NCBI RefSeq assembly: GCF_001908095.1
Contig: NZ_MKGR01000022.1
Coordinates: 1 to 64,000 of the forward strand
Source of the DNA: Xenorhabdus thuongxuanensis
Lineage (GTDB): Bacteria; Pseudomonadota; Gammaproteobacteria; Enterobacterales; Enterobacteriaceae
Length of the DNA: 64,000 nucleotides
Direction: 5' to 3'
Of this stretch, positions 40,982 to 52,396 are shown piece by piece. The notes beneath the pieces were generated by a model. That model was not told where the DNA came from. It saw nothing but the letters and a program-made list of their open reading frames with translations, and did not search any database. Position 1 is the first letter of the stretch, and each line of letters begins with the position of its first letter. The translations under genes and the position numbers were made by a program.

Positions 40982-41497
40982 TCAGAACGGAATATCATCA
41001 TCGAAATCCATCGGCGGCTCATTGCTCTGTGGCATAGGAGACTGCGCTGGACGAGATGGAGCACCGCCACTGAATTGTTGAGCTGCCTGTGGTTGCTGTG
41101 GTTGCCCCCAACCACCTTGTGCTGGTGCATCCTGTGCTGCGCCATTACGGCTGCCCAGCATCTGCATGACACCGCCTATAGGATTGACCACAACTTCCGT
41201 GGTGTAACGATCCTGACCGTTCTGATCCTGCCATTTGCGAGTCTGCAAAGAACCTTCGATATAAACCTGAGAACCTTTGCGCAGATATTCACCAGCGACT
41301 TCTGCCAATTTGCCGAAAAACACGACACGATGCCATTCGGTTTTCTCTCTCATCTCACCGGTTTGCTTATCACGCCAGCTCTCAGACGTTGCCAGAGTAA
41401 TGTTGGTAACTGCACCGCCATTCGGCATATAGCGAACTTCTGGGTCCTGTCCCAAATTACCCACTAAAATAACTTTGTTTATGCCTCTGCTGGCCAT
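40982..41497 (-). CDS. ssb: Single-stranded DNA-binding protein Ssb
   Basis: Binds single-stranded DNA as a tetramer and recruits repair and replication proteins through its tail. The N-terminal OB-fold (about residues 1-112, [20 protein letters not shown]) is followed by a Gln/Gly/Pro-rich linker and the acidic tip MDFDDDIPF. The 171-residue product is slightly shorter than E. coli's (178), with the difference in the linker. It is divergent from uvrA, sharing an SOS box. Confidence 0.97.
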   Translation of the reverse strand: MASRGINKVILVGNLGQDPEVRYMPNGGAVTNITLATSESWRDKQTGEMREKTEWHRVVFFGKLAEVAGEYLRKGSQVYIEGSLQTRKWQDQNGQDRYTTEVVVNPIGGVMQMLGSRNGAAQDAPAQGGWGQPQQPQAAQQFSGGAPSRPAQSPMPQSNEPPMDFDDDIPF

Positions 41498-41665
41498 TGG
41501 GAATACTCCTGATGAAATGAATTTTGCTAAAAACGGATTTCTCTAATTATAAGCAAAGTAGTTTACCATGCGAGGGATAAGTTTAAACAGAGAGCCGTTA
41601 TATTATACTTTGCGAAGCGCATCGTACTTTACATTGTCATGGTTACAGCACGATTGTCCGTTAAA

Positions 41666-41685
41666 CACTGTATATCCATTCAGCA
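41666..41685. promoter_or_regulatory. LexA (SOS) box between ssb and uvrA
   Basis: CACTGTATATCCATTCAGCA closely matches the LexA box, with core CTGT-N8-TCAG and one mismatch to CTGT-N8-ACAG. It resembles the known E. coli uvrA box and lies 63 bases before uvrA. Confidence 0.8.
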
Positions 41686-41747
41686 ATGTTTGTGCAATAA
41701 TAACGCGTTTATGAGTTTTGCACTATCAATAATCTGGGAAATGGTAT

Positions 41748-44579
41748 ATGGATAACATCGAAGTTCGGGGCGCCCGCACCCATAATCTTAAGAATATCAA
41801 TTTAATAATTCCCCGTGACAAGCTGATAGTCATTACTGGGCTATCTGGTTCCGGTAAGTCATCTTTGGCTTTCGATACCCTGTATGCGGAAGGGCAACGT
41901 CGCTATGTTGAATCTCTCTCTGCCTATGCTCGCCAGTTTTTGTCACTGATGGAAAAACCAGATGTCGACCATATTGAGGGGCTATCCCCAGCCATTTCCA
42001 TTGAGCAAAAATCTACTTCCCATAACCCACGCTCTACGGTGGGAACGATAACCGAAATTCACGATTATCTCCGTCTGCTATTTGCACGAGTAGGTGAACC
42101 ACGTTGTCCTGAGCACAATATCACGCTGGCGGCGCAAACGATAAGCCAGATGGTAGATAACGTCTTGACATTGCCAGAAGGCCAACGCCTGATGTTACTG
42201 GCTCCTGTCGTCAAAGAGCGTAAAGGCGAACATAGCAAGCTGCTGGATAATCTCGCTGCACAAGGCTATATCCGAGCCCGTATTGATGGTGAAGTGTGTG
42301 ACCTTTCCGATCCACCAAAACTCGAATTACAGAAAAAACACACTATCGAAGTCGTCATTGACCGCTTTAAAGTGCGTGCTGACCTCACCCAGCGATTGGC
42401 GGAATCATTCGAAACCGCATTGGAGCTTTCCGGTGGTACTGCCGTTATTGCCAATATGGATGATACGCAGGCCGAAGAATTGGTCTTCTCCGCCAATTTT
42501 GCCTGTCCAATCTGTGGCTATAGTATGAGCGAGTTGGAACCTCGTTTATTTTCCTTCAACAATCCCGCTGGTGCTTGCCCTACTTGTGATGGATTAGGGG
42601 TTCAGCAATTTTTTGACCCTGAACGAGTTATCCAGAATGAAGGTATCTCCCTTGCCGGAGGTGCTATCCGTGGTTGGGATCGCCGTAACTTCTATTACTT
42701 CCAGATGTTGAGGTCTTTGGCAGAGCACTACAAATTCGATATCGAAACACCGTTTAATCAGTTAAGCCCAACCATTCAGAAAGTAGTTTTATACGGTTCA
42801 GGTAAAGAATCCATCGAATTTAAATACACCAATGATCGTGGTGATGTGACGGTTCGTCACCATCCGTTCGAAGGTGTGCTGCATAATATGGAACGCCGTT
42901 ATAAAGAGACGGAATCCACCGCAGTACGGGAAGAGTTGGCAAAATATATCAGCAATCGATCTTGCATTTCCTGCGATGGAACGCGACTGCGTAAGGAAGC
43001 ACGTTATGTTTTTATCGAAAATACTACGCTGCCACAAATTTCGGATTTCAGCATTGGTCATGCGATGGAGTTTTTTCAAAATATCAAACTGAGTGGACAA
43101 CGCGCCCAAATTGCCGAAAAAGTCCTGAAAGAGATCCGTGATCGCCTGAAATTCTTAGTTAATGTTGGATTAAATTACCTGACGCTCTCCCGTTCAGCAG
43201 AAACTCTTTCAGGTGGGGAAGCCCAGCGTATCCGTTTGGCGAGCCAGATTGGTGCAGGTCTTGTGGGTGTGATGTATGTGCTGGATGAGCCTTCTATTGG
43301 CCTGCATCAAAGGGATAATGAGCGTTTGCTGGAAACATTGCTGCACCTGCGCAATTTGGGCAACACGGTTATCGTTGTCGAACATGACGAAGATGCAATC
43401 CGTGCGGCTGACCATATTATTGATATCGGGCCAGGCGCGGGCGTACATGGTGGCGAGATTGTTGCCGAAGGAACGATTACCGCTATCATGGAAAGTCCAA
43501 AATCGCTCACAGGAAAATTCCTCAGTGGTGAACGTAAAATTGCTATTCCAGAGCAGCGCGTGCCTGCTAATCCAGATAATATGCTGAAATTAATTGGTGC
43601 AAAAGGCAATAATCTGAAAAAGGTGACATTAAATCTACCTGTTGGCCTGCTTACTTGCATCACAGGGGTTTCTGGTTCCGGTAAATCAACGTTGATCAAT
43701 GATACGTTATTCCCTATTGCACAGCGTCAGTTGAACGGAGCAACAAATATTAATCCCGCCCCTTATATCGATATTCAAGGTCTTGAGCATTTTGACAAAG
43801 TGATCGATATCGACCAAAGTCCGATCGGCAGAACCCCGCGCTCAAACCCTGCCACTTATACTGGTGTGTTCACGCCGGTCAGGGAGCTATTCTCAGGCGT
43901 TCCTGAATCCCGTGCCCGTGGTTATACACCAGGGCGTTTCAGTTTCAACGTCAAGGGCGGACGTTGCGAAGCCTGTCAGGGCGATGGGGTCATTAAAGTT
44001 GAGATGCATTTCTTGCCCGATGTTTATGTGCCTTGCGATCAATGTAAGGGCAAGCGTTACAATCGCGAAACGCTGGAAATCAAATATAAGGGCAAGAATA
44101 TTAATGAAGTGCTGAATATGACCATCGAAGAGGCTCGTGAGTTTTTTGATGCCGTTCCTGCTCTTTCCCGTAAGTTGCAAACTTTGATCGATGTCGGTCT
44201 TTCCTATATTCGTCTGGGGCAATCTGCAACGACACTTTCTGGCGGGGAAGCACAACGGGTAAAACTGGCACGGGAATTATCTAAACGGGGTACAGGCCAG
44301 ACACTGTATATCCTTGATGAGCCAACAACCGGCCTGCATTTTGCGGATATTCAGCAACTACTGTCCGTTTTGCATCAATTGCGGGATCAAGGAAATACTA
44401 TTGTCGTCATCGAACATAATCTGGATGTGATCAAAACTGCTGACTGGATTGTTGATCTTGGTCCTGAAGGCGGCAGCGGTGGCGGTGAAATATTGGTATC
44501 AGGAACACCAGAAGAAGTCATTCAATGTGATAAATCTCACACTGCTCGTTTTTTGAAACCAATACTTGAACGAGATTAA
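41748..44579 (+). CDS. uvrA: Excinuclease ABC subunit A UvrA
   Basis: DNA damage-sensing ATPase of nucleotide excision repair; UvrA2 loads UvrB at lesions. It is a tandem ABC protein of 943 residues. The first Walker A is [20 protein letters not shown] and the second is [16 protein letters not shown]. The two ABC signatures are [16 protein letters not shown] and [16 protein letters not shown]. Zinc-module cysteine pairs occur in CPICGYSM...CPTCDG and CEACQGDG...CDQCKGKRY. It is intact and SOS-controlled through the upstream LexA box. Confidence 0.98.
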   Translation: MDNIEVRGARTHNLKNINLIIPRDKLIVITGLSGSGKSSLAFDTLYAEGQRRYVESLSAYARQFLSLMEKPDVDHIEGLSPAISIEQKSTSHNPRSTVGTITEIHDYLRLLFARVGEPRCPEHNITLAAQTISQMVDNVLTLPEGQRLMLLAPVVKERKGEHSKLLDNLAAQGYIRARIDGEVCDLSDPPKLELQKKHTIEVVIDRFKVRADLTQRLAESFETALELSGGTAVIANMDDTQAEELVFSANFACPICGYSMSELEPRLFSFNNPAGACPTCDGLGVQQFFDPERVIQNEGISLAGGAIRGWDRRNFYYFQMLRSLAEHYKFDIETPFNQLSPTIQKVVLYGSGKESIEFKYTNDRGDVTVRHHPFEGVLHNMERRYKETESTAVREELAKYISNRSCISCDGTRLRKEARYVFIENTTLPQISDFSIGHAMEFFQNIKLSGQRAQIAEKVLKEIRDRLKFLVNVGLNYLTLSRSAETLSGGEAQRIRLASQIGAGLVGVMYVLDEPSIGLHQRDNERLLETLLHLRNLGNTVIVVEHDEDAIRAADHIIDIGPGAGVHGGEIVAEGTITAIMESPKSLTGKFLSGERKIAIPEQRVPANPDNMLKLIGAKGNNLKKVTLNLPVGLLTCITGVSGSGKSTLINDTLFPIAQRQLNGATNINPAPYIDIQGLEHFDKVIDIDQSPIGRTPRSNPATYTGVFTPVRELFSGVPESRARGYTPGRFSFNVKGGRCEACQGDGVIKVEMHFLPDVYVPCDQCKGKRYNRETLEIKYKGKNINEVLNMTIEEAREFFDAVPALSRKLQTLIDVGLSYIRLGQSATTLSGGEAQRVKLARELSKRGTGQTLYILDEPTTGLHFADIQQLLSVLHQLRDQGNTIVVIEHNLDVIKTADWIVDLGPEGGSGGGEILVSGTPEEVIQCDKSHTARFLKPILERD

Positions 44580-44612
44580 TTCATTAATTTTAAAACTAAA
44601 CTATCTATAACT

Positions 44613-44637
44613 CTCCTCACTCCGTGGGGAGTTTTTT
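44613..44637 (+). terminator. uvrA terminator
   Basis: CTCCTCAC (44613-44620) and GTGGGGAG (44624-44631) pair through eight positions including one G-U, with a 3-base loop. Six T residues follow. It is 33 bases after the uvrA stop. Confidence 0.85.
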
Positions 44638-44835
44638 ATTTATTTTCTAATCAATTATTAATTAATTTCAATTTACTACGGACAGTAAAGCCTTTTCTCA
44701 CAGTCAATTCAGGTGACACAATCTTTCGTGAATTAGTATTATATTGTTGATCTAATATTATTAATGCTCACATTACCAAAGCATTAATGCCATAATGGCA
44801 TAACATATGCTTTAAACTTATAATGGAGATTAAAC

Positions 44836-44994
44836 ATGTATATGTTTTTACCGTTCTTAATTGCGCTAGTTATCATCGTCACTGTCATTACCGGAAAGAA
44901 AAAGCTGACGTATACTCTTTGGTTTGCTTTATTCATCATCACGGTATTTTGGTTTAAATATCATGCAACTGATGCATTGAACCTTTCTTTCTAA
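44836..44994 (+). CDS. Small membrane protein, DUF5993-like
   Basis: 52-residue hydrophobic protein, MYMFLPFLIALVIIVTVITG then KKKLTYTLWFALFIITVFWF and a short polar tail. It has two membrane helices separated by a Lys-rich turn. GGAG precedes the ATG by eight bases. Small proteins of this type (DUF5993) are typically encoded directly before DsbB-like genes, as here, where 12 bases separate the two. It is probably a partner or stabiliser of the DsbB-like protein; no function is proven. Confidence 0.75.
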   Translation: MYMFLPFLIALVIIVTVITGKKKLTYTLWFALFIITVFWFKYHATDALNLSF

Positions 44995-45006
44995 TCGGAG
45001 GCCGTA

Positions 45007-45573
45007 ATGAATAATACAATGTCAGCACCACGTAATATTAACCTCGCAATGACTCTGAATATTCTAGGATTGTTCGGTATTAGTGTGGTTTTGATAGTCG
45101 CGTTTTATTATCAACTAGCGCGTTTTGAACTTCCCTGCCCATTATGTTTATTGCAGCGAGCAGGTATTATCATAATTGGTTTTGGCTTTTTGTTTAATAT
45201 CTATTTCGGCATAAAAAATGCCCATTATAGCCTTTCACTTCTTGGCTGTATTGTGACTGGTTTCATTGCCATGCGTCAGGTTTCTCTCCATATCATGCCG
45301 GGAGATATGGGATATGGTTCAACTTTCTTCGGCCTGCATTTTTATACCTGGGCTGCTGTCTTATCTATCCTGACTATTATTGCCATCGCAGCTATCATGC
45401 CCCTGAAAGCAAGTAATGTTGATTCGGCAAGATACACTCCACCAACATTGGGCAAAATTGCCATGGGCTTGTTCGCATTTTTAATTGCAGCTAATCTGGT
45501 TTCCACCATATTGGAGTGTGGTGGCGGGCAATGTGATGACAACCCAACATTCTATCAGTTATTGAAAAAATAA
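45007..45573 (+). CDS. DsbB-family disulfide bond formation protein
   Basis: 188-residue membrane oxidase of the DsbB family, which reoxidises DsbA-type thiol oxidases by passing electrons to quinone. The first redox pair is Cys44-Pro-Leu-Cys47, followed by Gln50-Arg51, which matches the quinone-linked Arg region of DsbB. The second pair, Cys171-GGGQ-Cys176, lies after a fifth hydrophobic segment near the C-terminus. In E. coli DsbB it sits in the second periplasmic loop. GGAGG precedes the ATG. It is cotranscribed with the small DUF5993-like gene. No DsbA-like gene is nearby. Confidence 0.82.
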   Translation: MNNTMSAPRNINLAMTLNILGLFGISVVLIVAFYYQLARFELPCPLCLLQRAGIIIIGFGFLFNIYFGIKNAHYSLSLLGCIVTGFIAMRQVSLHIMPGDMGYGSTFFGLHFYTWAAVLSILTIIAIAAIMPLKASNVDSARYTPPTLGKIAMGLFAFLIAANLVSTILECGGGQCDDNPTFYQLLKK

Positions 45574-45600
45574 TCTTTATTTATATTGAACCATTAAGAC

Positions 45601-45637
45601 AGAAGGCCGCATAATTCCAGCAGCCTTCTACTTTTTT
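45601..45637 (+). terminator. Terminator after the DsbB-like gene
   Basis: AGAAGGC (45601-45607) and GCCTTCT (45623-45629) form a 7-bp stem, followed by ACTTTTTT on the plus strand. Confidence 0.7.
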
Positions 45638-46008
45638 CAACGGAATGTTTTCAATCAGGTTCTTTTCACTAACAAATCACTAAAAAGATATTGTTCATTA
45701 ACAAACCCCACTCTCAATAAGCGAATCTCATCAATATTCCAGAGTTATTTACTTCAATCGCCATAAATTTCATTCGATAATTCAAACAATTGAGATAATT
45801 TATTTTCAGCAATCTTCGGGTCAATTTTTTTCTGGATAGATAGATTGCAACTAATGCAAAATCATACTCTTTTATTATGATATGCCTTATTAAGATATCA
45901 AATCTCCAGCTATTATTCTATAAAGCCGCTCACTGAACGGCTTAGAATAGTTAACAATTGTAATTATCAATTGTTTTTCTAATTTTCTTTGCGTGCAGGC
46001 AATAAAAA
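45638..46008. other. Non-coding gap between the DsbB-like gene and tyrB
   Basis: AT-rich, no gene recognised. Its right half has two hairpins. AAGCCG/CGGCTT (45923-45943) would end the minus-strand tyrB transcript. ACAATTG/CAATTGT (45954-45974) is followed by TTTTC on the plus strand and has no plus-strand gene before it. Confidence 0.5.
45921..45943 (-). terminator. Probable tyrB terminator
   Basis: On the minus strand AAGCCG and CGGCTT form a stem followed by TTAT, 66 bases after the tyrB stop. The T tract is short. Confidence 0.5.
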
Positions 46009-47205
46009 TTACTGACTCACCGCAGCAAACGCTTCTGCAATGCGTTGCACGTTGTGATGATTCACGCCAGCCATACAAACGCGACCAGAGCCGACCAGAT
46101 AGACGCCAAATTCTTCACGTAATCTATCAACTTGTGTCTGACTAAATCCGGTATAACTGAACATTCCACGCTGTTTCAGTAAATGATCAAAGTTTTTCTC
46201 TGGCAGTACTTGTTGCAGGGCATTTACCAATACTGTCCGCATTTCCAGAATACGCAAGCGCATCCGTTCAACTTCATCCAACCATTGGTTTTTTAATTCA
46301 GGGTTACTCAATACTCTGGCAACAATCTGCGCCCCAAAATTTGGAGGACTGGAGTAAATACGGCGCACCGCCGCCTTCAATTGTCCTAAGACACGTTCAG
46401 TTACTTTTGCATCGTCACAGATAACCGATAAACCGCCAACGCGCTCACCATACAGTGAGAAAATTTTCGAGAATGAGTTGCTGACCAAACAAGGCAGCCC
46501 CGCATTTGCCATTGCACGGATTGCGTAAGCATCTTCTTCCATACCATCGGCAAACCCCTGATAAGCGATATCAAGGAAAGGAAGCAACTCCCGCTCTTTG
46601 GCAATCTGAACCACCTGCTCCCATTGCTCATTGGTGAGATCTGAACCTGTTGGGTTATGGCAGCAAGGGTGCATTAAGATAATACTTTTTGGCGGCAATT
46701 GCTTGAATGTTGCCAGCATTTCGTCAAATTTCACCCCTTTGGTTTTATCATCAAAATAAGGGTAATAATTCACCTTGATGCCTGCTCCGGCAAAAATAGC
46801 GGCATGATTTTCCCACGTCGGATCACTGCACCATACTTCAGAATCAGGGAAATAACGGTGTAAAAAATCAGCCCCTACTTTTAATGCGCCGGAGCCACCC
46901 AATGTTTGAATGGTGGCAATACGTTGCTGATTTAACAGTGGGTGATCTTTGCCAAACAGCAATTCCTGAACTGCTGTGCGATAGGCAAGCAATCCCTCCA
47001 TAGGGAGGTAAAGAGAAGCAGACTGTGACAAGGCCTTCATTTGTTCTTCAGCAGTTGCAACAACCTGCAATTTTGGGGTTACACCCTGTTCATCGTAATA
47101 CAGCCCGATGCTCAAATTAATTTTTTCTGCGCGGAGATCGTTTTTAAATTTTTCCATTAACGACAGGATAGGATCGCCCGCGTACGCATCAACATTTTGA
47201 AACAT
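46009..47205 (-). CDS. tyrB: Aromatic amino acid aminotransferase TyrB
   Basis: PLP-dependent class I aminotransferase making tyrosine and phenylalanine (also leucine and aspartate) from the keto acids. The 398-residue product has the PLP lysine motif [17 protein letters not shown], and the family features [23 protein letters not shown] and [10 protein letters not shown]. It is closer to TyrB than to AspC in the stretches compared by eye. It lies 53 bases after alr on the same strand. No clear TyrR box was seen in the short alr-tyrB gap. Confidence 0.95.
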   Translation of the reverse strand: MFQNVDAYAGDPILSLMEKFKNDLRAEKINLSIGLYYDEQGVTPKLQVVATAEEQMKALSQSASLYLPMEGLLAYRTAVQELLFGKDHPLLNQQRIATIQTLGGSGALKVGADFLHRYFPDSEVWCSDPTWENHAAIFAGAGIKVNYYPYFDDKTKGVKFDEMLATFKQLPPKSIILMHPCCHNPTGSDLTNEQWEQVVQIAKERELLPFLDIAYQGFADGMEEDAYAIRAMANAGLPCLVSNSFSKIFSLYGERVGGLSVICDDAKVTERVLGQLKAAVRRIYSSPPNFGAQIVARVLSNPELKNQWLDEVERMRLRILEMRTVLVNALQQVLPEKNFDHLLKQRGMFSYTGFSQTQVDRLREEFGVYLVGSGRVCMAGVNHHNVQRIAEAFAAVSQ

Positions 47206-47258
47206 GACGTTATACTCCCTGCTACGAATGATATAAAAGACAATATAACTTACCCTGA

Positions 47259-48338
47259 TTATTCGTCTAGATATTCCATTGCAACACGTGAAGTCAGTTT
47301 CGTAATCAGCTCATAAGCACTGATCCCTGAATATTCCGCAATTTTTTCAACTGCTAGAGCATTTCCCCAAAGGATCACTTCATCCCCTACTTTATCCTGG
47401 CATATTGGCCCTAGATCCACAGTAATCATATCCATAGATACACGGCCAACAAGCGATACTTCCCGACCATTGATAAATACTGGTGTACCGACAGGTGCAC
47501 TACGGGGATAACCATCACCATATCCCATTGCCACAACACCAAGACATGTGTCACGTTCGCTGCTCCACGTACCACCATATCCCACAGTTTCACCCGCTTT
47601 GTGCTTACGTACGGCGATTAGGCTGGATTTGAGTGTCATGGCAGGAAGTAAGTTAAAGTCAGCAGCAGTTTTATCTGCCATAGGCGAGGCACCATACATC
47701 ATGATACCGGGACGAACCCAGTCTAAATGCGCCTTTGGCCATAATAAAATTCCTCCTGATGCAGAGATGGATTTTCCCCCAGCTTTATCCGCAATAAATG
47801 CCATAAAGCACTCAATTTGTTGTTGAGTCGTTTCAACTGTAGGCTCATCGGCACGGCTAAAATGGCTGATGATATTAACGGGTTGCTCAACGTTACGACA
47901 ACGGTTAAGGCGTTGATAAAATGCGTCTGCTTCATCTATCCTGACACCCAGACGATGCATACCTGTATCGATTTTCATCCACACTTTAATCGGATGGGAT
48001 AAATCTACCTGTTCCAATGCTTCAAGCTGCTCAATGCTATGCACCACAGTTTCAATATGATTGACGACTAAAATGGGTAGATCAGCCGCTTCAAAAAAAC
48101 CTTCTAATAGCAAGATTGGCTTGACGATCCCTCCACTGCGCAGGGCAAGCGCTTCTCCAATGCGAGCTACACCGAAGCAATCAGCATCTTCCATTGTGTG
48201 TGCAGTTTCTAATAAACCATGTCCATAGGCGTTTGCTTTCACAACTGCAATTATTTTACTGTCAGGAGCTTGTACTCTCACCTGTTGCAAATTGTGTCGC
48301 AGAGCGCGGCGGTCGATAACAGCAGTTGCCGCTTTCAT
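47259..48338 (-). CDS. alr: Alanine racemase Alr
   Basis: PLP enzyme interconverting L- and D-alanine for peptidoglycan. The PLP lysine is Lys34 in [30 protein letters not shown]-like and [12 protein letters not shown] segments, typical of the racemase C-terminal domain with its catalytic Tyr, are present. The 359-residue length is as in E. coli. It lies downstream of dnaB on the same strand, as in E. coli. Confidence 0.96.
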   Translation of the reverse strand: MKAATAVIDRRALRHNLQQVRVQAPDSKIIAVVKANAYGHGLLETAHTMEDADCFGVARIGEALALRSGGIVKPILLLEGFFEAADLPILVVNHIETVVHSIEQLEALEQVDLSHPIKVWMKIDTGMHRLGVRIDEADAFYQRLNRCRNVEQPVNIISHFSRADEPTVETTQQQIECFMAFIADKAGGKSISASGGILLWPKAHLDWVRPGIMMYGASPMADKTAADFNLLPAMTLKSSLIAVRKHKAGETVGYGGTWSSERDTCLGVVAMGYGDGYPRSAPVGTPVFINGREVSLVGRVSMDMITVDLGPICQDKVGDEVILWGNALAVEKIAEYSGISAYELITKLTSRVAMEYLDE

Positions 48339-48440
48339 TCCATCCCCTTTTTATAATTTTTCAGTCAGGTTTGATAAATAACGCCTATCTTCGATGTTGA
48401 TTATTAAAGTTATTTGAACATGGACAATAGGCACTTGAAT

Positions 48441-49850
48441 TTATTCGTCACTGTAACTTGGTCCAGCATAATTATCGAATCGTGACCATTGACCATTAAA
48501 CGTTAGCCTTACTGTGCCGATAGGGCCGTTACGCTGTTTACCAATGATGATTTCTGCCACGCCTTTCAGTTCACTGTTATCGTGATAAACCTCGTCACGA
48601 TAGATAAACATGATCAAGTCAGCATCCTGTTCGATAGAACCTGATTCACGCAGATCAGAGTTAACCGGACGCTTATCGGCTCGCTGTTCCAGGCTACGGT
48701 TAAGCTGGGAGAGTGCAACAACCGGCACCTGAAGCTCTTTTGCCAGTGCTTTCAGTGAGCGGGATATTTCCGCAATTTCTAGTGTTCGGTTGTCAGATAA
48801 AGAAGGTACTCGCATCAATTGCAGATAATCGATCATGATCATACTGAGCCCGCCGTGTTCACGGAAAACTCGTCGCGCACGGGAACGTATTTCTGTTGGC
48901 GTCAAACCGGATGAGTCATCGATATACATATTGCGTTTTTCCAGCAAAATTCCCATCGTACTGGAAATTCGCGCCCAATCCTCATCATCAAGCTGACCAG
49001 TACGAATACGTGTTTGGTCTACGCGGGACAGGGATGCCAGCATACGCATCATAATCTGATTGCCGGGCATCTCAAGGCTGAAAATCAGAACCGGTTTATC
49101 CTGCATCATAGCCGCATTTTCACACAGGTTCATTGCAAAGGTCGTTTTACCCATTGAAGGACGCGCCGCCACGATAACTAAATCTGATTTTTGTAAACCT
49201 GCGGTCTTCTTATCCAAATCTTGATAGCCGGTAGAAACCCCGGTCACACCATCATGTGGGCGCTGATAAAGTTGCTCAATTCGTTCAACGGTTTCTTCTA
49301 GAATCTGTTCAATGCCTTTCGGGCCTTCATCCTTACTTGCCCGATTTTCTGCAATCTGGAATACGCGTGATTCAGCCAAATCCAACAGCTCTTCGCTGGT
49401 TCTCCCTTGTGGATCGTATCCCGCATCGGCAATTTCATTGGCTACCGCGATCATATCGCGTACTACCGCACGTTCACGGACAATATCGGCATACGCATTG
49501 ATATTCGCAGCACTTGGGGTATTTTTCGATAATTCGGCAAGATAAGCGAACCCTCCAACATTATCGAGTTCGCCATTCTGTTCAAGAGATTCCGATAACG
49601 TAATCAGGTCGATAGGCTTACGCGTTTCGAGCAAACGCTGCATTTCAGCAAAAATACGTCGGTGTGGTCGGCTGAAAAAGTCATTGCTAGTAACCCGTTC
49701 GGATACACTATCCCAGCGTTCATTATCCAGCATCAAACCGCCTAACACGGATTGTTCTGCTTCCAAAGAGTGTGGTGGAAGTTTCAGCCCTTCCACTTGG
49801 CGATCTTTTGGTTCAGCCATACTGTTGTTAGTTGGTTTTTTTCCAGCCAT
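48441..49850 (-). CDS. dnaB: Replicative DNA helicase DnaB
   Basis: Hexameric 5'-3' helicase that unwinds the replication fork. The N-terminal primase-interaction domain (about 25-130, PPHSLEAEQSVLGGLMLD) is followed by a linker and the RecA-like motor. That motor has Walker A ARPSMGKTTFAMN (near residue 230), Walker B MIMIDYLQLM and the arginine-finger region GKQRNGPIG. The length is 469 residues (E. coli 471). No intein is present. Divergent from qorA. Confidence 0.98.
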   Translation of the reverse strand: MAGKKPTNNSMAEPKDRQVEGLKLPPHSLEAEQSVLGGLMLDNERWDSVSERVTSNDFFSRPHRRIFAEMQRLLETRKPIDLITLSESLEQNGELDNVGGFAYLAELSKNTPSAANINAYADIVRERAVVRDMIAVANEIADAGYDPQGRTSEELLDLAESRVFQIAENRASKDEGPKGIEQILEETVERIEQLYQRPHDGVTGVSTGYQDLDKKTAGLQKSDLVIVAARPSMGKTTFAMNLCENAAMMQDKPVLIFSLEMPGNQIMMRMLASLSRVDQTRIRTGQLDDEDWARISSTMGILLEKRNMYIDDSSGLTPTEIRSRARRVFREHGGLSMIMIDYLQLMRVPSLSDNRTLEIAEISRSLKALAKELQVPVVALSQLNRSLEQRADKRPVNSDLRESGSIEQDADLIMFIYRDEVYHDNSELKGVAEIIIGKQRNGPIGTVRLTFNGQWSRFDNYAGPSYSDE

Positions 49851-50033
49851 GTATACCGCATCAATCCACTAAATAAAAAAACGAAATAGGACACCAGTAT
49901 ACGCCATGAAAACAGCCTTGAGTAATTATATATAGTCTGTAATGATTTCGGATACATTAACGCTATTTGCAGCTATTTCATTGCAAACGTGCGAGGCTGT
50001 TCCCAATATTTCTAACATAATGAGAGAGTTACC

Positions 50034-51017
50034 ATGGCAAAACACATCGAATTATCCGCTATTGGCGGCCCAGAAGTACTCCGATATTGTGAATTTACAC
50101 CTGCTGACCTTGCTCCCGATGAAGTACAAGTCGCAAACAAAGCCATCGGCATTAATTATATCGATACCTACATACGCAGTGGCTTATATCCACCAGCCTG
50201 CTTGCCCTGTGGCTTGGGAACAGAAGCCGCAGGCATTGTCACTAAAGTTGGCTCCAATGTGACAACAATTAAAGTCGGTGATCGTGTGGTTTATGCCCAG
50301 TCAGCCTTAGGTGCTTACAGTGAAATACACAACGTTTCTGAAAGTAAATTAGCGCTGTTGCCGGATGAGATCTCGTTCGAACAAGCTGCTGCGTCATTTT
50401 TAAAAGGCCTTACTGTTTATTATCTGTTCAATTTAACACATAAGCTCCAGGCAGGAGAAACAATTCTGTTTCATGCTGCTGCTGGTGGTGTTGGCTTGAT
50501 TGCTTGCCAGTGGGCAAAAGCACTGGGTGCAAAGTTGATTGGAACAGTAGGTTCAGACGAAAAAGCAACGCTCGCCCAAGCAGCAGGAGCATGGCAAACC
50601 ATCAACTATCGTCGCGAGAATATTGTAGAACGTGTTCTGGCTATGACTGACGGGGAAAAAGTTAGTGTCGTATACGATTCTGTCGGCAAAGAGACATGGC
50701 TGGATTCACTGGATTGTCTGAAACGACAAGGTTTGATGGTCAGTTTTGGTAACGCTTCAGGGCCGGTAATTGGGGTAAATTTGGGTATCCTCAATCAAAA
50801 AGGTTCACTGTTTCTCACCCGCCCTTCTCTTAATGGCTATATTACCACCCGCGAAGAGTTGGCAGAAGCCAGCAAGACACTGTTTGGTTTAATCTCCAGC
50901 GGCAAAATCAATGTGGATGTCCCAGAAAACCAGAAATTTCCACTGAGCGAAGCGGTAAAAGCCCACCAGACACTGGAAAACCGTGCAACCCAAGGTTCCA
51001 GCTTATTAATCCCATAA
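50034..51017 (+). CDS. qorA: NADPH:quinone oxidoreductase QorA
   Basis: Zinc-free medium-chain dehydrogenase/zeta-crystallin type quinone reductase, 327 residues. The quinone-site segment IGINYIDTYIRSGLY, the nucleotide-binding AAAGGVGLIACQWAKALGA and the family C-terminus are present. The length equals E. coli QorA. It converges with dusA, whose stop is 24 bases away. In E. coli pspG lies between qor and dusA; no such gene was found here. Confidence 0.95.
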   Translation: MAKHIELSAIGGPEVLRYCEFTPADLAPDEVQVANKAIGINYIDTYIRSGLYPPACLPCGLGTEAAGIVTKVGSNVTTIKVGDRVVYAQSALGAYSEIHNVSESKLALLPDEISFEQAAASFLKGLTVYYLFNLTHKLQAGETILFHAAAGGVGLIACQWAKALGAKLIGTVGSDEKATLAQAAGAWQTINYRRENIVERVLAMTDGEKVSVVYDSVGKETWLDSLDCLKRQGLMVSFGNASGPVIGVNLGILNQKGSLFLTRPSLNGYITTREELAEASKTLFGLISSGKINVDVPENQKFPLSEAVKAHQTLENRATQGSSLLIP

Positions 51018-51041
51018 TTTCAGACAAAACACCTGAGCGGA

Positions 51042-52070
51042 TTACATCCGCTCTGTTACCATTTCCAACGCTTTCTCAACAATCATAATATCAGCGCCCG
51101 GCTTATGGGCGTTTTCACTTAAATGACGACGCCACTGACGTGCCCCAGGAATACCCTGGAAAATCCCTAAAATATGGCGAGTGATATGCCCTAAATAAGT
51201 GCCTTTTGATAATTCTTGTTCAATATAAGGATAAAGCGCCTTAACCGCATCAACCGTATTGGTCACTGGAATTGTTTGATCAAACAATTCACGATCCACA
51301 TGTGCCAGAATGGACGGATTTTGGTAGGCTTCTCGCCCAATCATCACACCATCCATATACTGCAAATGCTGTTTTGCTTCTTCCAACGATTTAATACCGC
51401 CATTAATTGACAGCGTCAGTTGTGGAAAATCTCGTTTCAATTGATAGACGCGCGGGTAATCCAAGGGGGGTATTTCGCGGTTTTCTTTCGGGCTTAAACC
51501 AGACAGCCACGCTTTACGCGCATGGATAATAAAATTATCGCAATTGCTGTTTTTTACGACAGTATCAATGAAATCACACAGAAACTCGTAGCTATCCTGT
51601 TCATCAATTCCGATGCGGGTTTTAACAGTAACAGGGATATCCACTATATCCTGCATTGCCTTAACACAATCAGCTACCAGCGCCGCTTCTCCCATCAGAC
51701 AAGCACCAAAACGGCCATTCTGCACACGATCAGAAGGACAACCAACATTCAGGTTGATCTCATCGTAACCTCTTTCCTGCGCGTTCTTGGCACATTGCGC
51801 CAATGCCTGAGGATCACTGCCCCCCAATTGCAGTGCCAATGGATGTTCTTGCTCGTTATAGGCCAGATAATCCCCTTTGCCATGAATAATCGCGCCTGTT
51901 GTAACCATTTCCGTGTAAAGCAGCGCTTCCTTGCTTAATAAGCGATGAAAGTAACGGCAATGACGGTCGGTCCAATCGAGCATGGGCGCAACGGAAAAGC
52001 GGGAAGGTTTGAATGTATGAGCTTTCCCGCTGTTCTCAGAGATATTTTTAACTTCTTTATTTTCGTGCAT
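51042..52070 (-). CDS. dusA: tRNA-dihydrouridine(20/20a) synthase DusA
   Basis: FMN-dependent reductase that makes dihydrouridine at positions 20 and 20a of tRNA. The TIM barrel begins with [20 protein letters not shown]. The catalytic Cys lies in [38 protein letters not shown] and [20 protein letters not shown] are diagnostic of DusA. The open frame extends to 52181, but the ATG at 52070 (MHENKEVKN) gives 342 residues, near the E. coli size. Its ribosome site is weak, so the start is moderately certain. Confidence 0.94.
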   Translation of the reverse strand: MHENKEVKNISENSGKAHTFKPSRFSVAPMLDWTDRHCRYFHRLLSKEALLYTEMVTTGAIIHGKGDYLAYNEQEHPLALQLGGSDPQALAQCAKNAQERGYDEINLNVGCPSDRVQNGRFGACLMGEAALVADCVKAMQDIVDIPVTVKTRIGIDEQDSYEFLCDFIDTVVKNSNCDNFIIHARKAWLSGLSPKENREIPPLDYPRVYQLKRDFPQLTLSINGGIKSLEEAKQHLQYMDGVMIGREAYQNPSILAHVDRELFDQTIPVTNTVDAVKALYPYIEQELSKGTYLGHITRHILGIFQGIPGARQWRRHLSENAHKPGADIMIVEKALEMVTERM

Positions 52071-52396
52071 TTGGGTTTGTATTTGCTTTTTCAGTACACC
52101 AGATAGAAGATGTTTCGGAATACCAGGAGTTATATGGAGTTGCGCAGTATACCATAGCAGACAGTTCAGGCACACGATCAATACTGTTTAGAAAACAACT
52201 TGCTGTAATAACATATTTAAGATAATGAAATAACATATATTCACTACTAACAATGATTATAGATAATAAAAACAACTGCAAAATAAACTATAAAAAAGCC
52301 AGTTTTCTATTGATATGACTATCTATAAAGACATAATATATTTTTCATATCCTATCTCAATCGGTCATTGATTTAATTATAAAAAAGATTTTCCCT
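52071..52396. other. Divergent promoter region between dusA and an MFS gene
   Basis: AT-rich 326 bases with no gene or recognised operator. It should hold promoters in both directions. Confidence 0.4.

Noticed and set aside
52071-52181. dusA N-terminal extension with cysteines and hydrophobic residues
   Set aside because: It is not seen in DusA proteins. The family-like start is the ATG at 52070, although its ribosome site is weak.
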